A stretch of 64,000 bases of DNA from Bradyrhizobium sp. Gha (GTDB lineage: Bacteria > Pseudomonadota > Alphaproteobacteria > Rhizobiales > Xanthobacteraceae), in assembly GCF_900113735.1 (NCBI RefSeq), contig NZ_FOQM01000006.1, forward strand, positions 62,001 through 126,000. Direction: 5' to 3'. The notes under the pieces are model-generated. The model saw nothing but the letters and a program-made list of their open reading frames with translations. It had not been told where the DNA came from and did not search any database. Below are positions 47,605 to 57,358 of this stretch, one piece after another; the first letter of the stretch is position 1, and every line of letters begins with the position of its first letter. The position numbers and the translations under genes were made by a program.

Positions 47605-48524
<920 letters not shown>

Positions 48525-48805
48525 GGGGGCCGTGTGGGTGGGGGAGGCGCCGAAACCCGCACCCTGGGCGGGCGGAGAGCAGCGGAACCCTGAAATAGGA
48601 ATGGCCTTGCCCCGTCGCAATTGCCGGGAGAAAAATGGTCTCAAAACCGGCCGTTAAGCGGCAGGTTGAGAACAAGTGTTGCGCGATGGTCACGGGTTGC
48701 GGCTAAGATCATTGTTCACGCGGCTCTTTGTTGCGTCTGCGAGCAGGCCGTGGCTACGATTCCGGTCAATCGCGAAGCGTATCCTAATCCCCGGGGAAGC
48801 CATCC

Positions 48806-49522
48806 ATGAGACCGAACGGCCGTCACACAGCCGCCGCCAGTCAGTTGCCCACTCTCCGCATCTGGGCGATCTGCCTGCTTCTGTTGTCAGCTGTTGCCAT
48901 GACCCCGACCTCCGCCCGGGCGGCACCGAGCCAGGCCGCGGCGACGACGCATGTCTATCTGCTCCGTGGCGTGCTCAACATCTTCTCGCTCGGGCTCGAT
49001 ACGATCGGCGCCCGGCTGCAGGCGCAGGGGATCCCGGTGACCGTCGCGAACTTCGTGTCCTGGTCCTCGCTCGCCGATGAAGCCGCGACGGAATACAAGG
49101 CGGGCCGGTTCAAGACCATCATTCTGGTGGGCCACTCCTCGGGCGCGACCGCGCTGCCTGACATGATCGCCAAGCTCAACCATCTCGGCGTTCCCGTGAA
49201 GCTCGCGATCGGCCTCGACTCCGTGTTCAAGACCAAGCTGTCGACCGGCGCCGAGCGCTACATCAACATCTATATCGGCGACGGTCCGGGCGAGCCCGTC
49301 CGCGCCGCCGATGGTTTCCACGGCAAGCTCGACAATGTCGACGTGCGCGGCAGCGGCGTCGGCCACATCACCATCGACAAGAACGAGGCGATCCAGCGCC
49401 GCGTCATCGCCGAGATCGACGCCGCGATCGCCCGCTCGCGCGGTCCGGCCGGACCGCTTGCCGAGCCCCGTGCTCCGCGGGGGGCGCGTTCAGCGGCAGC
49501 AATCGCGCCTGCACGGAACTGA
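48806..49522 (+). CDS. Exported alpha/beta-hydrolase-like protein, paralogue 1
   Basis: A 238-residue protein with an N-terminal signal (WAICLLLLSAVAMTPTSARA). The domain that follows resembles a lipase-like alpha/beta hydrolase: first strand HVYLLRGVLNIFSLGLD, nucleophile elbow LVGHSSGATALPDMI and GVGHITIDKNEAIQRR near the C terminus, where a catalytic His is expected. It shares layout and motifs (ERYINIYIGD versus ERFINIFLSD) with the next gene, so the two are paralogues. The substrate and family name are unknown to me. The ATG at 48806 has CGGGGAAG upstream. Confidence 0.75.
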   Translation: MRPNGRHTAAASQLPTLRIWAICLLLLSAVAMTPTSARAAPSQAAATTHVYLLRGVLNIFSLGLDTIGARLQAQGIPVTVANFVSWSSLADEAATEYKAGRFKTIILVGHSSGATALPDMIAKLNHLGVPVKLAIGLDSVFKTKLSTGAERYINIYIGDGPGEPVRAADGFHGKLDNVDVRGSGVGHITIDKNEAIQRRVIAEIDAAIARSRGPAGPLAEPRAPRGARSAAAIAPARN

Positions 49523-49761
49523 GGCAGGCTTGCGGCGGCTATTGGCCGCCGCCGGCTAACTGCGCTCGCGAACCTTGATTGTCCATGCCCCGACCAGGTG
49601 GTCGGTCACATCGCCGTGTGGCACCATACGGCCGCGACCTTGGCCCGGGTCAAGGAAACGGCCAGCGGCCGAATGATCCGTGCCCCAAATTCCGCCCAAT
49701 CGGTGGTCACTAAGCGCCGCAAGGGAGGCGCTTGCCTCCTGTGGCGGGACTGCAGGACTTG

Positions 49762-50718
49762 ATGATTGATCCAAGGCGACTTCTGGTGTTGGCGGCGGTT
49801 GCGCTGCTCGTCTTGAACCCCGGTCTGGTCGCGGCCTCGCCCGCCAAACCGAAGCGTGCGGCCGTCACGACCCCTGCGCCGCCTCCTGATCCGCCAGCAG
49901 CCGAGCCGCAGCCGCCCCCGAAGATTTACCTGTTCCGAGGCGCCATGGGGCCGATCTTCTCGACCGGCATCGACCGGCTGAGCGAGAAGCTGACCAAGGC
50001 CGGCTTCTCGGCCGACGTCTACGAATTCACCCTGTGCCGGCTGATCGGTAACCGCGCCATCGCCAGTTACAAGGAGAGCCCGGCGCCGATCGTGCTGATC
50101 GGCCATTCCATGGGCGGGCTATGCTCGGTTCTCATCTCCGAGATGGCGGCCAAGGAGAACATCCCGATCAGCCTCGTCATCACCATCGATCCCGCGCACG
50201 CGACCGATGACGTGCCGCTCAATGTCGAGCGCTTCATCAACATCTTCCTCTCCGACAGCGTGCTCGGTGGCGGCAACGTCGTGGCGGTGCCCGGCTATCG
50301 CGGCCATTATGCAAGCTACGACCTGAAGGAGAACAGCCGCGTCACGCACATCAACATCGAGAAGTCGGACGACATCCATCGACAGATCGTCGAGATGGTG
50401 ACGCAGCTGCCGCGCATCCAGGCGGCGCAGACCGAGGCCGATGCGGTGCCGCTGCGCTATCTCGTCCCCGGTGACACGCTGGTCGAATTGTGGGACAGCG
50501 GCGTGCGCATGCCGGTTCGCCGCGGCGACACCATGGAGAGCATTGCCGCAGCCAATCGCGTGCCGCTGTGGTCGCTGGCGCAGAGCAATTCGCTTGCGGA
50601 GAACGCGACGCTCACGCCTGGCCAGTCCATCATCGTGCCCAGGCATTTGACGCCGCCGGACGCCACGGCGGCGATGGTGGTGCCGGCGCCGGCGGCACCT
50701 TCGGCCCGGAAGAAATAG
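49762..50718 (+). CDS. Exported alpha/beta-hydrolase-like protein with LysM domain, paralogue 2
   Basis: A 318-residue protein with a signal peptide (LLVLAAVALLVLNPGLVAAS), a Pro-rich stretch, and a hydrolase-like domain. That domain has IYLFRGAMGPIFSTGID, nucleophile elbow VLIGHSMGGLCSVLI, ERFINIFLSD and VTHINIEKSDDIHRQI. A C-terminal LysM motif follows (about 250-300, RRGDTMESIAAANRVPL then LTPGQSIIVP), which should hold it at peptidoglycan. The ATG at 49762 gives a typical signal; the frame is open 30 bases further. It is adjacent to and related to the preceding gene. A wall-linked esterase is plausible, not shown. Confidence 0.78.
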   Translation: MIDPRRLLVLAAVALLVLNPGLVAASPAKPKRAAVTTPAPPPDPPAAEPQPPPKIYLFRGAMGPIFSTGIDRLSEKLTKAGFSADVYEFTLCRLIGNRAIASYKESPAPIVLIGHSMGGLCSVLISEMAAKENIPISLVITIDPAHATDDVPLNVERFINIFLSDSVLGGGNVVAVPGYRGHYASYDLKENSRVTHINIEKSDDIHRQIVEMVTQLPRIQAAQTEADAVPLRYLVPGDTLVELWDSGVRMPVRRGDTMESIAAANRVPLWSLAQSNSLAENATLTPGQSIIVPRHLTPPDATAAMVVPAPAAPSARKK

Positions 50719-50725
50719 ACTTCGC

Positions 50726-51799
50726 TCAGACGTTCGAGCCGTGAATCGCGTCGATCACGGCATCGGTCACTTCCTTCGTCGTCGCCTTGCCGCCGACGTC
50801 AGGCGTCAGCACGCCGGCTGCGCAGACCTGCTCGACCGCCTTCATCAGCCGTGCCGCCGCATCCTTCTCCCCGAGATGTTCCAGCATCTGCGCACCGGTC
50901 CAGAAGGTTGCAACCGGGTTGGCGATGCCCTTGCCGGTGATGTCGAAGGCCGAGCCGTGGATCGGCTCGAACATCGAGGGGAAGCGGCGCTGCGGATCGA
51001 TATTGCCGGTCGGCGCCACGCCGAGGCTGCCCGCCAGCGCACCCGCGAGGTCGGAGAGGATGTCGGCGTGCAGGTTGGTCGCGACGATGGTGTCGAGGCT
51101 CTTCGGATGCAGCGTCATCCGCACGGTCATCGCGTCGACCAGCATCTTGTCCCAGGTCACGTCGGGGAATTCGGTCGCGACTTCGGCGGCGATCTCGTCC
51201 CACATCACCATGCCGTGGCGCTGGGCGTTCGACTTGGTCACCACGGTCAGAAACTTGCGCGGGCGGGACTGCGCGAGCTGGAAGGCGTAGCGCATGATGC
51301 GCGTCACGCCGACGCGGGTGAAGACGGCGACCTCGGTGCCGACCTCTTCCGGCAGACCCTTGTGGGCGCGGCCGCCCATGCCTGCATATTCGCCTTCCGA
51401 GTTCTCGCGCACGATCACCCAGTCGAGATCGCCGACGCCGACATTGCGCAGCGGCGAGGCGACGCCCGGCAAAATCTTGGTCGGGCGCACATTGGCATAT
51501 TGATCGAAGCCCTGGCAGATCGGCAGGCGCAGGCCCCACAGCGTGATGTGATCAGGGACATCAGGCGCGCCGACCGCGCCGAAATAGATCGCGTCGAACT
51601 TCTTCAGCTCAGCGAGGCCGTCCGCCGGCATCATCACGCCGTGCTTCTTGTAAAAGTCCGAGCCCCAGTCGAACGTCTTGACGTTGAAGGCGATATCGCC
51701 GCTGCGCTCGGCCAGCGCTTCCAGGACGCGGACGCCGGCGGAAATCACCTCGGGGCCGATGCCGTCGGCGGGAATGGCTGCGATCGAATGGGTGCGCAT
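50726..51799 (-). CDS. Tartrate/D-malate dehydrogenase (isocitrate/isopropylmalate dehydrogenase family)
   Basis: NAD+-dependent beta-decarboxylating dehydrogenase of 357 residues. It begins IAAIPADGIGPEVI, has IYFGAVGAPDVPDHITLWGLRLPICQ, VIVRENSEGEYAG, VDAMTVRMTLHP and MFEPIHGSAFDITGKG. The GLRLPICQ pattern and the DHITLWG loop indicate the tartrate/D-malate branch rather than leuB. It would oxidise tartrate or D-malate to oxaloglycolate or pyruvate. The ATG at 51799 is the family start. It is divergent from a LysR regulator that may control it, with a repeat between. Confidence 0.9.
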   Translation of the reverse strand: MRTHSIAAIPADGIGPEVISAGVRVLEALAERSGDIAFNVKTFDWGSDFYKKHGVMMPADGLAELKKFDAIYFGAVGAPDVPDHITLWGLRLPICQGFDQYANVRPTKILPGVASPLRNVGVGDLDWVIVRENSEGEYAGMGGRAHKGLPEEVGTEVAVFTRVGVTRIMRYAFQLAQSRPRKFLTVVTKSNAQRHGMVMWDEIAAEVATEFPDVTWDKMLVDAMTVRMTLHPKSLDTIVATNLHADILSDLAGALAGSLGVAPTGNIDPQRRFPSMFEPIHGSAFDITGKGIANPVATFWTGAQMLEHLGEKDAAARLMKAVEQVCAAGVLTPDVGGKATTKEVTDAVIDAIHGSNV

Positions 51800-51921
51800 G
51801 GGATGCTCCGTTTGGGACGTCAGTGGGATGCCGGCAATGAGCCTAGGCAGGGTCGCCGGTGCCTTCAATGAGCGCTGGTTTATACAAAAAAATGATATAA
51901 TCCTCGTATAGCCCCCACCGC

Positions 51922-52044
51922 GTCATGGCCGGGCTTGACCCGGCAATCCACGTCTTCTCCCGCGGCACAAAGAACGTGGAAGCCCGGGCCTTCGCCGCGC
52001 CGAAGCGGCTTCGGCCGCGCAGGCGGGACAAGGCCGGGCATGAC
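51922..52044. repeat. Palindromic repeat, family C copy 2
   Basis: GTCATGGCCGGGCTTGACC to GGCCGGGCATGAC, with internal arms. It lies in the divergent gap between the tartrate dehydrogenase and LysR genes, ending 27 bases before the LysR start. Confidence 0.65.
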
Positions 52045-52071
52045 GACTGCGTCTAGACGAGAGGACGGCGG

Positions 52072-52989
52072 ATGGAATTGCACCAGCTCCGATGCTTCGT
52101 GGCGGCCGCCGAGCAGCTGCATTTCGGCCGCGCCGCGCAGCATCTTCAGATGCTGCCGTCCGCGCTTGGGCGCCAGATCAGGCTGCTGGAGGAGGATCTG
52201 GGCACGCGGCTGTTCGCGCGCACGACCCGCGCCGTCTCGCTCACCGAGGACGGCACGACGTTGCTGCGCGATGCCCGCGCCATTCTCGCCCGGGTCGAGG
52301 CTGTCGAGAGCAATTTGCGCAACCGTTCGCGTGCAGGCGCTGCACGGCGGCTGCGGATCGGCGCCATCGACAGTGCCGCCGCCGGTCTGCTGCCGCTGCT
52401 GCTGCGCGACTTCCGCGCCGGGCATCCCGAGGTCTCGGTCCAGCTCCTCGAGGACAAGACCATCAGGCTGTTGCCGAAGATCCTGACCGGCGCGCTCGAT
52501 CTCGCCTTCGTCCGTCCGCCCGACCGGGCGGACAAGCGGCTGGAGTTCCGCCCGCTGCTCCAGGAGACCGCGATCGTGGCGTTTCCGCAGCGCCATGCGC
52601 TCGCCGCGCGCAAGTCGGTCAGGCTGGCCGATATCGCCGATGAGCCCTTGCTGGTGCCGGACCGCCGCTCGCGGCCGGACAGCCACGACCTTACGACGAA
52701 ACTGTTCGAGCAGGCCGGATTGACGCCGCGCATCGTGCAGGTTGCCGACGAGAAGCAGACCATCATCAATCTGGTCGCAACCAAGCTCGGCGTTGCGATC
52801 GTGCCGCGCTGGACCGCGCGAATGGCGGTGTCAGGCGTGCGCTTCGTGCCGCTCCGGCTGAAGCAGAGCGGCCCGGTCGGCCGGCTGCCGCTGGCTGCGG
52901 CCTGGTTGCGCGGCTCGCGCGACCCGGCCCGCGATGCGATGCTGGCGGTGCTGGAGAGGCGCCTGCGCAGCTATGCGCGCGAGGCGTGA
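52072..52989 (+). CDS. LysR-family transcriptional regulator
   Basis: DNA-binding regulator of 305 residues with an N-terminal winged helix-turn-helix (about 1-60; MELHQLRCFVAAAEQLHFGR then PSALGRQIRLLEEDLGTRLF), a linker helix and a two-lobed effector domain (about 90-295). LysR regulators often control a divergent gene, here the tartrate/malate dehydrogenase, and the next gene nadX overlaps its end. The effector is unknown. Confidence 0.9.
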   Translation: MELHQLRCFVAAAEQLHFGRAAQHLQMLPSALGRQIRLLEEDLGTRLFARTTRAVSLTEDGTTLLRDARAILARVEAVESNLRNRSRAGAARRLRIGAIDSAAAGLLPLLLRDFRAGHPEVSVQLLEDKTIRLLPKILTGALDLAFVRPPDRADKRLEFRPLLQETAIVAFPQRHALAARKSVRLADIADEPLLVPDRRSRPDSHDLTTKLFEQAGLTPRIVQVADEKQTIINLVATKLGVAIVPRWTARMAVSGVRFVPLRLKQSGPVGRLPLAAAWLRGSRDPARDAMLAVLERRLRSYAREA

Positions 52990-53027
52990 GCGGCTATGAC
53001 ACTGGTCCGGATCGAAGGTGGGATGCA

Positions 53028-53852
53028 ATGACGGATCAAAAAGCGCCGAACCAATTGCGGGTGGCCATCGCAGGCCTGGGCTCGATCGGCAGCAAGATTG
53101 CGACCGCGCTCGATCAGGGCATCGAGGGGCTGACGCTCTCCGCCGTGGCCGTGCGCGATCCTGCCAAACATCAGGCGTTTCTGAGTGGCCTGCGCCATCG
53201 GCCGCAGATCCTGGCGATCGACCAGCTCGGCGACGCCGCCGATATCGTGGTCGAGTGTGCGCCGAGCAGCCAGTTGCGTGCGATCGTCGAGCCGGCGGTG
53301 AGGCGCGGCAAGTCCGCGGTGGTGGTCAGCGTCGGCGGGCTGCTCGACAATTTCGACCTGATCGATCTCGCCCGCGCCAATGGCGGCCGCATCCTCGTGC
53401 CGACGGGCGCACTGATCGGGCTCGATGCGGTCAACGCCGCCGCGGTCGGCACGATTCATGCGGTGAAGATGGTCACGCGCAAGCCGATCGACGGCTTGAG
53501 GGGGGCGCCGTTCATCGTGCAGAACAACATCGACATCGACAATCTGCGCGAGCCGCTCAAGCTGTTCGAGGGCAGCGCGCGCGACGCGGCGAAGGGCTTT
53601 CCGGCAAACGTCAATGTCGCAGTCGCGCTGTCGCTGGCGGGCATCGGGCCCGATCGCACCCAGATGCAGGTCTGGGCCGACCCCACCGTGACGCGCAATG
53701 TTCATCGCATCGAGGTCGAGGCGGATTCGGCGCGGTTCTCGATGGGCATCGAGAACATCCCGTCCGAGAATCCCAAGACCGGGATGATCACCGCGCTGTC
53801 CGTGATCGCGCTGCTGCGCAAGCAGCGCGCCACGTTGTGTGTCGGGACTTGA
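53028..53852 (+). CDS. nadX: L-aspartate dehydrogenase
   Basis: Converts L-aspartate to iminoaspartate for NAD synthesis, or aspartate degradation, with NAD(P)+. It is 274 residues with the N-terminal Rossmann loop VAIAGLGSIGSKIA, DIVVECAPSSQLRAI, VVVSVGGLLD, and the second domain with GRILVPTGALIGLDAV and GFPANVNVAVALSLAG, all typical of aspartate dehydrogenase. I prefer the ATG at 53028 with AGGTGGG upstream; a GTG at 52986 that overlaps the LysR stop is in frame. No nadA or nadC is adjacent. Cotranscription with the LysR gene is likely. Confidence 0.88.
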   Translation: MTDQKAPNQLRVAIAGLGSIGSKIATALDQGIEGLTLSAVAVRDPAKHQAFLSGLRHRPQILAIDQLGDAADIVVECAPSSQLRAIVEPAVRRGKSAVVVSVGGLLDNFDLIDLARANGGRILVPTGALIGLDAVNAAAVGTIHAVKMVTRKPIDGLRGAPFIVQNNIDIDNLREPLKLFEGSARDAAKGFPANVNVAVALSLAGIGPDRTQMQVWADPTVTRNVHRIEVEADSARFSMGIENIPSENPKTGMITALSVIALLRKQRATLCVGT

Positions 53853-53871
53853 TGGGTTGAGGCTTCATTAG

Positions 53872-54062
53872 CCCGGACACCGGTGGGCTCCCTCCCCCGC
53901 ATGCGGGGGAGGGCTGGGGAGAGCGTGTTTCCGCAACGGGATACTCCCCCAGACGATAGAACCCTCACCGGCGCCGGAGCCTGTCATCGGGCGCGCCTTC
54001 GGCGCGCCCCGTTGGGCGCGACCTCTCCCGCAAGCGGGAGAGGTGCAGCGAGTCCGGGAGCG
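53872..54062. repeat. GC-rich repeat region with two hairpins (family E)
   Basis: It contains CTCCCCCGCATGCGGGGGAG at about 53891-53910 and CCTCTCCCGCAAGCGGGAGAGG near 54021-54042, both strong hairpins, between convergent nadX and the dehydrogenase gene. A short relative (CCTCTCCCCGACGGGGAGGG) lies at 62530-62549. Confidence 0.6.
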
Positions 54063-54073
54063 TCTACCTCAAC

Positions 54074-55378
54074 TTACGCGCCCGTGACGCGCCAGATCAC
54101 GTTGCCGACGTCGTCGGCCATCAGCAGCGACTTCTTGTCGGGGCCGATCACGACGCCCACGGGGCGGCCGTAGGATTCCTTCTCGTCCGGGGACAGGAAT
54201 CCCGACAGGATGTCGCGAGCAGGGCCTGAAGGTTTTCCATTTTCGAACGGGATGAAGACCAGCTTGTAGCCGGACAGCGTGCTGCGATTCCAGGAGCCGT
54301 GCTGGCCGATCACCATGCCGTCTCCGAAGCCCGGCAAGGTCCCCGCGGGCATCCAGCACAGGCCGAGCGAGGCCGTGTGACCGCCGAGCGCGTAATCCGG
54401 CGTCAGCGCCTTGGCGACCATCGCCGGATCCTGCGGCACGCGGTCGTCCACTGTCTTGCCCCAGTAGCAGTAGGGCCAGCCGTAGAAGCCGCCATCGCGC
54501 ACCGAGGTCAGGTAATCCGGCGGCGTCTCGTCGCCGAGCCCGTCACGCTCGTTGACCACGGTCCAGAGCACGCCGGTCGTCGGCTCCCAGGCAAGCCCCA
54601 CGGGGTTGCGCAGGCCCGCAGCAAAAATCCGATGCGTGCCGGCGGCGAGGTCGAGCTCGTAGACCGCGGCGCGGCCTTCCTCGACCTCCATGCCCATCTC
54701 GGCGATGTTGCTGAGCGAGCCGACGCCGGCGTAAAGCTTCTTGCCGTCGGGGCTTGCGAGCAGGCTGCGCGTCCAATGGCCGCTGGGCTTGAAAGTGGTG
54801 AGCTGCTTGCCCGGCGCGGTGATGCTGTCGGCATTGGCGACATAGGGGAAGGCCATCACACCGTCGGTGTTGCCGACATAGAAAGTGTCGCCGACCAGCG
54901 CCATGCCGAACGGCTGGTTGAGGTTCTCCATGAAGGCGCGGCGGACTTCCGCGACACCGTCGCCGTCCTTGTCGCGCAGCAGCGTGATGCGGTTGGCGGA
55001 GACGCCGAGCGCCGCGGCGCGGCGCATCGTCGCCTGCATCGCGTAGTGGAACACACTGCGCGGCGCACCTGCGATCTGCGTCGCCTCGGCGATCAGCACG
55101 TCGCCATTGGGCAGGACCTCGATCCAGCGCGGATGGTCAAGATCGGTCGCAAACGCATTGACCTTGAGCCCCGCCGCGACCGTCGGCTTTTGGCCTTGGC
55201 TCCAGCCCCTGGCGGTCGGCATCTTCAAGGTGGGCAGCGCCCCCTGCGGCTTGGCTTCGGGAATGGCGGGCGCCTGACCCCAGGCGGGTGCGGGCGCGGC
55301 GCCCGAGAGCTTGCGCCATTGCAGCGCGACGCCGCCAACGAACGCGACGAACTGCGCAAAGATGCTGGAAAAACTCAT
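54074..55378 (-). CDS. Sorbosone dehydrogenase-like/PQQ-type beta-propeller protein
   Basis: A 434-residue protein of the soluble glucose/L-sorbosone dehydrogenase family, a six-bladed propeller that in some members binds PQQ. Blade segments include LDHPRWIEVLPNGDVLIAEA, NQPFGMALVGDTFYVGNTDG, GLRNPVGLAWEPTTGVLWTV and GSWNRSTLSGYKLVFI. The N terminus carries one hydrophobic stretch (FAQFVAFVGGVAL), a likely anchor or signal. The ATG at 55378 is preferred; the frame continues upstream to 55507 without a better start. No PQQ synthesis gene is near. Substrate unknown. Confidence 0.85.
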   Translation of the reverse strand: MSFSSIFAQFVAFVGGVALQWRKLSGAAPAPAWGQAPAIPEAKPQGALPTLKMPTARGWSQGQKPTVAAGLKVNAFATDLDHPRWIEVLPNGDVLIAEATQIAGAPRSVFHYAMQATMRRAAALGVSANRITLLRDKDGDGVAEVRRAFMENLNQPFGMALVGDTFYVGNTDGVMAFPYVANADSITAPGKQLTTFKPSGHWTRSLLASPDGKKLYAGVGSLSNIAEMGMEVEEGRAAVYELDLAAGTHRIFAAGLRNPVGLAWEPTTGVLWTVVNERDGLGDETPPDYLTSVRDGGFYGWPYCYWGKTVDDRVPQDPAMVAKALTPDYALGGHTASLGLCWMPAGTLPGFGDGMVIGQHGSWNRSTLSGYKLVFIPFENGKPSGPARDILSGFLSPDEKESYGRPVGVVIGPDKKSLLMADDVGNVIWRVTGA

Positions 55379-55639
55379 GGGAAAGCCCCTGTGGAACATG
55401 CTGTTCAGTCCAACGTCCGACCGCACCAAGCCCCGCGCGGGCTCAGGCCCGTCGTCGATCTCTCCAGATCGACGATGGAACGTCGTCGTGCCTTTTTGCG
55501 CGCGCATCCAACTGGCTGGCGGTCAAAAGGTCAACCGGGGCGGAACTCACAGGGTGGCTATTCCCTGGGAATGGCTGCTGATCGAATTTGCATAGGGGAG
55601 TTCCCCCTCATCCTGAGGTGCGGCTAGAGAACGCCGCGC

Positions 55640-56266
55640 TCACCGCGGCGACGTGAACGGGATGATCATCGGCACGCGGCGGCAATAGGCGCCGTAGGCG
55701 TCTTCGCCGAGCTCCTTCGACAGGAATACCTCTTCCATCCGGCCCTTCTGCCACATGCCGAGCGAGATCAGGATCGCGCCGAGGATCGTCGTGACGCCGC
55801 CGATCGCGAAGCCGGTGACGAGCATGCCGAAAATCAACCCCGTGTAGATCGGGTGACGCACGATGCCGTAGGGACCGGTGTCGATGACGCGGTGGTCTTC
55901 CTTGTGTGTGATGGTGTTCGACCAGAATTTCCCGAGATGCAGCCGGCCCCACCAGGCGAAGGCGATGCCGGCGATCGAGAGGACCGCGGCGAGGGTGATG
56001 CCGGTGTTGCCGAGCACCCAGAGCGGCTTCCAGCCCAGCGCCGCCGCAATCCACGGCGTGTACAGGATGCCGCCGACCAGGATCGGCAGGCGATAGCGCT
56101 GCGACTCCAGCGTCATGACCTGCTTCTTGGTCCGCCCCTGCCAGAATGAGGCGCCCACCCAGCTGGCGAGAAAGGCGAGCCAGATCAGAGCCAGGAGTTC
56201 GGTCGGCCAGGTCGTGGTCCAGCCGCCCCAGGCGACGGAGAGAAGCTTGCTGAAATCGAAGGACAT
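55640..56266 (-). CDS. Isoprenylcysteine carboxylmethyltransferase-like membrane protein
   Basis: A 208-residue membrane protein with about five helices and the ICMT/PEMT-type C-terminal signature: ITHKEDHRVIDTGPYGIVRHPIY, then the helices, then LGEDAYGAYCRRVPMIIP. Family members are predicted SAM-dependent methyltransferases acting on lipids or small hydrophobic substrates; bacterial substrates are mostly unknown. The ATG at 56266 is preferred because it begins directly before the first hydrophobic region. It follows the epimerase gene by 31 bases, so the two are probably cotranscribed. Confidence 0.85.
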   Translation of the reverse strand: MSFDFSKLLSVAWGGWTTTWPTELLALIWLAFLASWVGASFWQGRTKKQVMTLESQRYRLPILVGGILYTPWIAAALGWKPLWVLGNTGITLAAVLSIAGIAFAWWGRLHLGKFWSNTITHKEDHRVIDTGPYGIVRHPIYTGLIFGMLVTGFAIGGVTTILGAILISLGMWQKGRMEEVFLSKELGEDAYGAYCRRVPMIIPFTSPR

Positions 56267-56297
56267 GCGGAAAGGTTCTTTGGTTTGGGCGGCGGCC

Positions 56298-57329
56298 TTA
56301 GCTCGCGCGCGAGGAGAGCGCGTGATGCTTGATGGCGCCGGAGGGCTGCTGGCCGTTGCGGGCGAGCAGATGGGTGATGGTTTCGCGCAGCACCGGCTCG
56401 ATCGGCCGCGGCGCATAGCCGAGCTCGGTGCGGGCCTTGGCGATCGAGAGGTCGCTCGCGGCAAGCGCGATGCGCACACCCTCGCCAGTGCCGTTGGGCG
56501 GGCGGCGCGTGATGCGATCGGAGATCTTCTCGAGCATGATCGCCGAGAGCTCGGCGATCTTGCCGGGAACGACGACCGGATAGTGTCGCCGTCCGCTCAT
56601 CGCCGACATCATCCGCAGGATCTGGCCCAGCCTGACGCAATCGCCCCCGAGGATGTAGCGCTGGCCAATGCGGCCGCGCTCCATCGTCAGCACGAGGCCC
56701 ATGGCGACGTCGCGGACGTCGACGAGATTGACCAGGAAGTCGAGATGCGGCTGCACCTTCTTCTGGAGGAAGTACCACAGCATCGCGGTGGGCGGCGTCA
56801 GATTGTGGTCGGCCGCGCCGATCGGCATGGTCGGCGTGCCGATCACGAGCGGGAAGCCGCTCGCCGCCGCCTTGGCGGCATGATGTTCGGCGAGCGACTT
56901 CGAGCGCGTATAGGCGCCGGGCATCGCATCGGCCGGCTGCAGCGCCTCCTCGGCCGCAACGCCGTTGAGATCGGCGTAGGGGAACAGGATCGATTCCGTC
57001 GAGCAATGCAGGAAGCGCGAGACGTTGCGCTTCATCGCCGCCGCAAGCACGACCTCGGTGCCGCGGAAATTGACGTCATGGAAATCCTGCTTGTTGGCGA
57101 CCCACATGCCGGGCAGGCCGGCAAGGTGATAGACCTGATCTACCCCGGAAACCGCAGCATCCACCGTCGCAGCGTCCAGCACCGAGCCGTGCACATACTC
57201 GACGTCCGCATTCGCGGTCGCCGGCGGCCGGACATCGAGAACACGTACCCGCTGCCCACGGGCGCGGAGCGCTTCGACGAGATGCTGTCCGATGAAGCCG
57301 CTGCCACCGGTAACCAGTGCGAGAGTCAT
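56298..57329 (-). CDS. NAD-dependent epimerase/dehydratase (extended SDR, 3-beta-HSD-like)
   Basis: A 343-residue extended short-chain dehydrogenase. The N-terminal NAD loop is LVTGGSGFIGQHLVEAL. The catalytic area has HCSTESILFPY followed by YTRSKSLAEHHAA (Tyr-x3-Lys). Later segments, such as NLVDVRDVAMGLVLTMERG and ILGGDCVRLGQIL, resemble the dihydroflavonol-reductase/HpnA style proteins. The substrate is not readable. It sits between the DUF962 and methyltransferase-like genes on the same strand, suggesting a three-gene lipid-linked operon; that is inference. Confidence 0.87.
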   Translation of the reverse strand: MTLALVTGGSGFIGQHLVEALRARGQRVRVLDVRPPATANADVEYVHGSVLDAATVDAAVSGVDQVYHLAGLPGMWVANKQDFHDVNFRGTEVVLAAAMKRNVSRFLHCSTESILFPYADLNGVAAEEALQPADAMPGAYTRSKSLAEHHAAKAAASGFPLVIGTPTMPIGAADHNLTPPTAMLWYFLQKKVQPHLDFLVNLVDVRDVAMGLVLTMERGRIGQRYILGGDCVRLGQILRMMSAMSGRRHYPVVVPGKIAELSAIMLEKISDRITRRPPNGTGEGVRIALAASDLSIAKARTELGYAPRPIEPVLRETITHLLARNGQQPSGAIKHHALSSRAS

Positions 57330-57358
57330 GCAGAAGGTTTGCTGTTTCGCTTCTAGAA

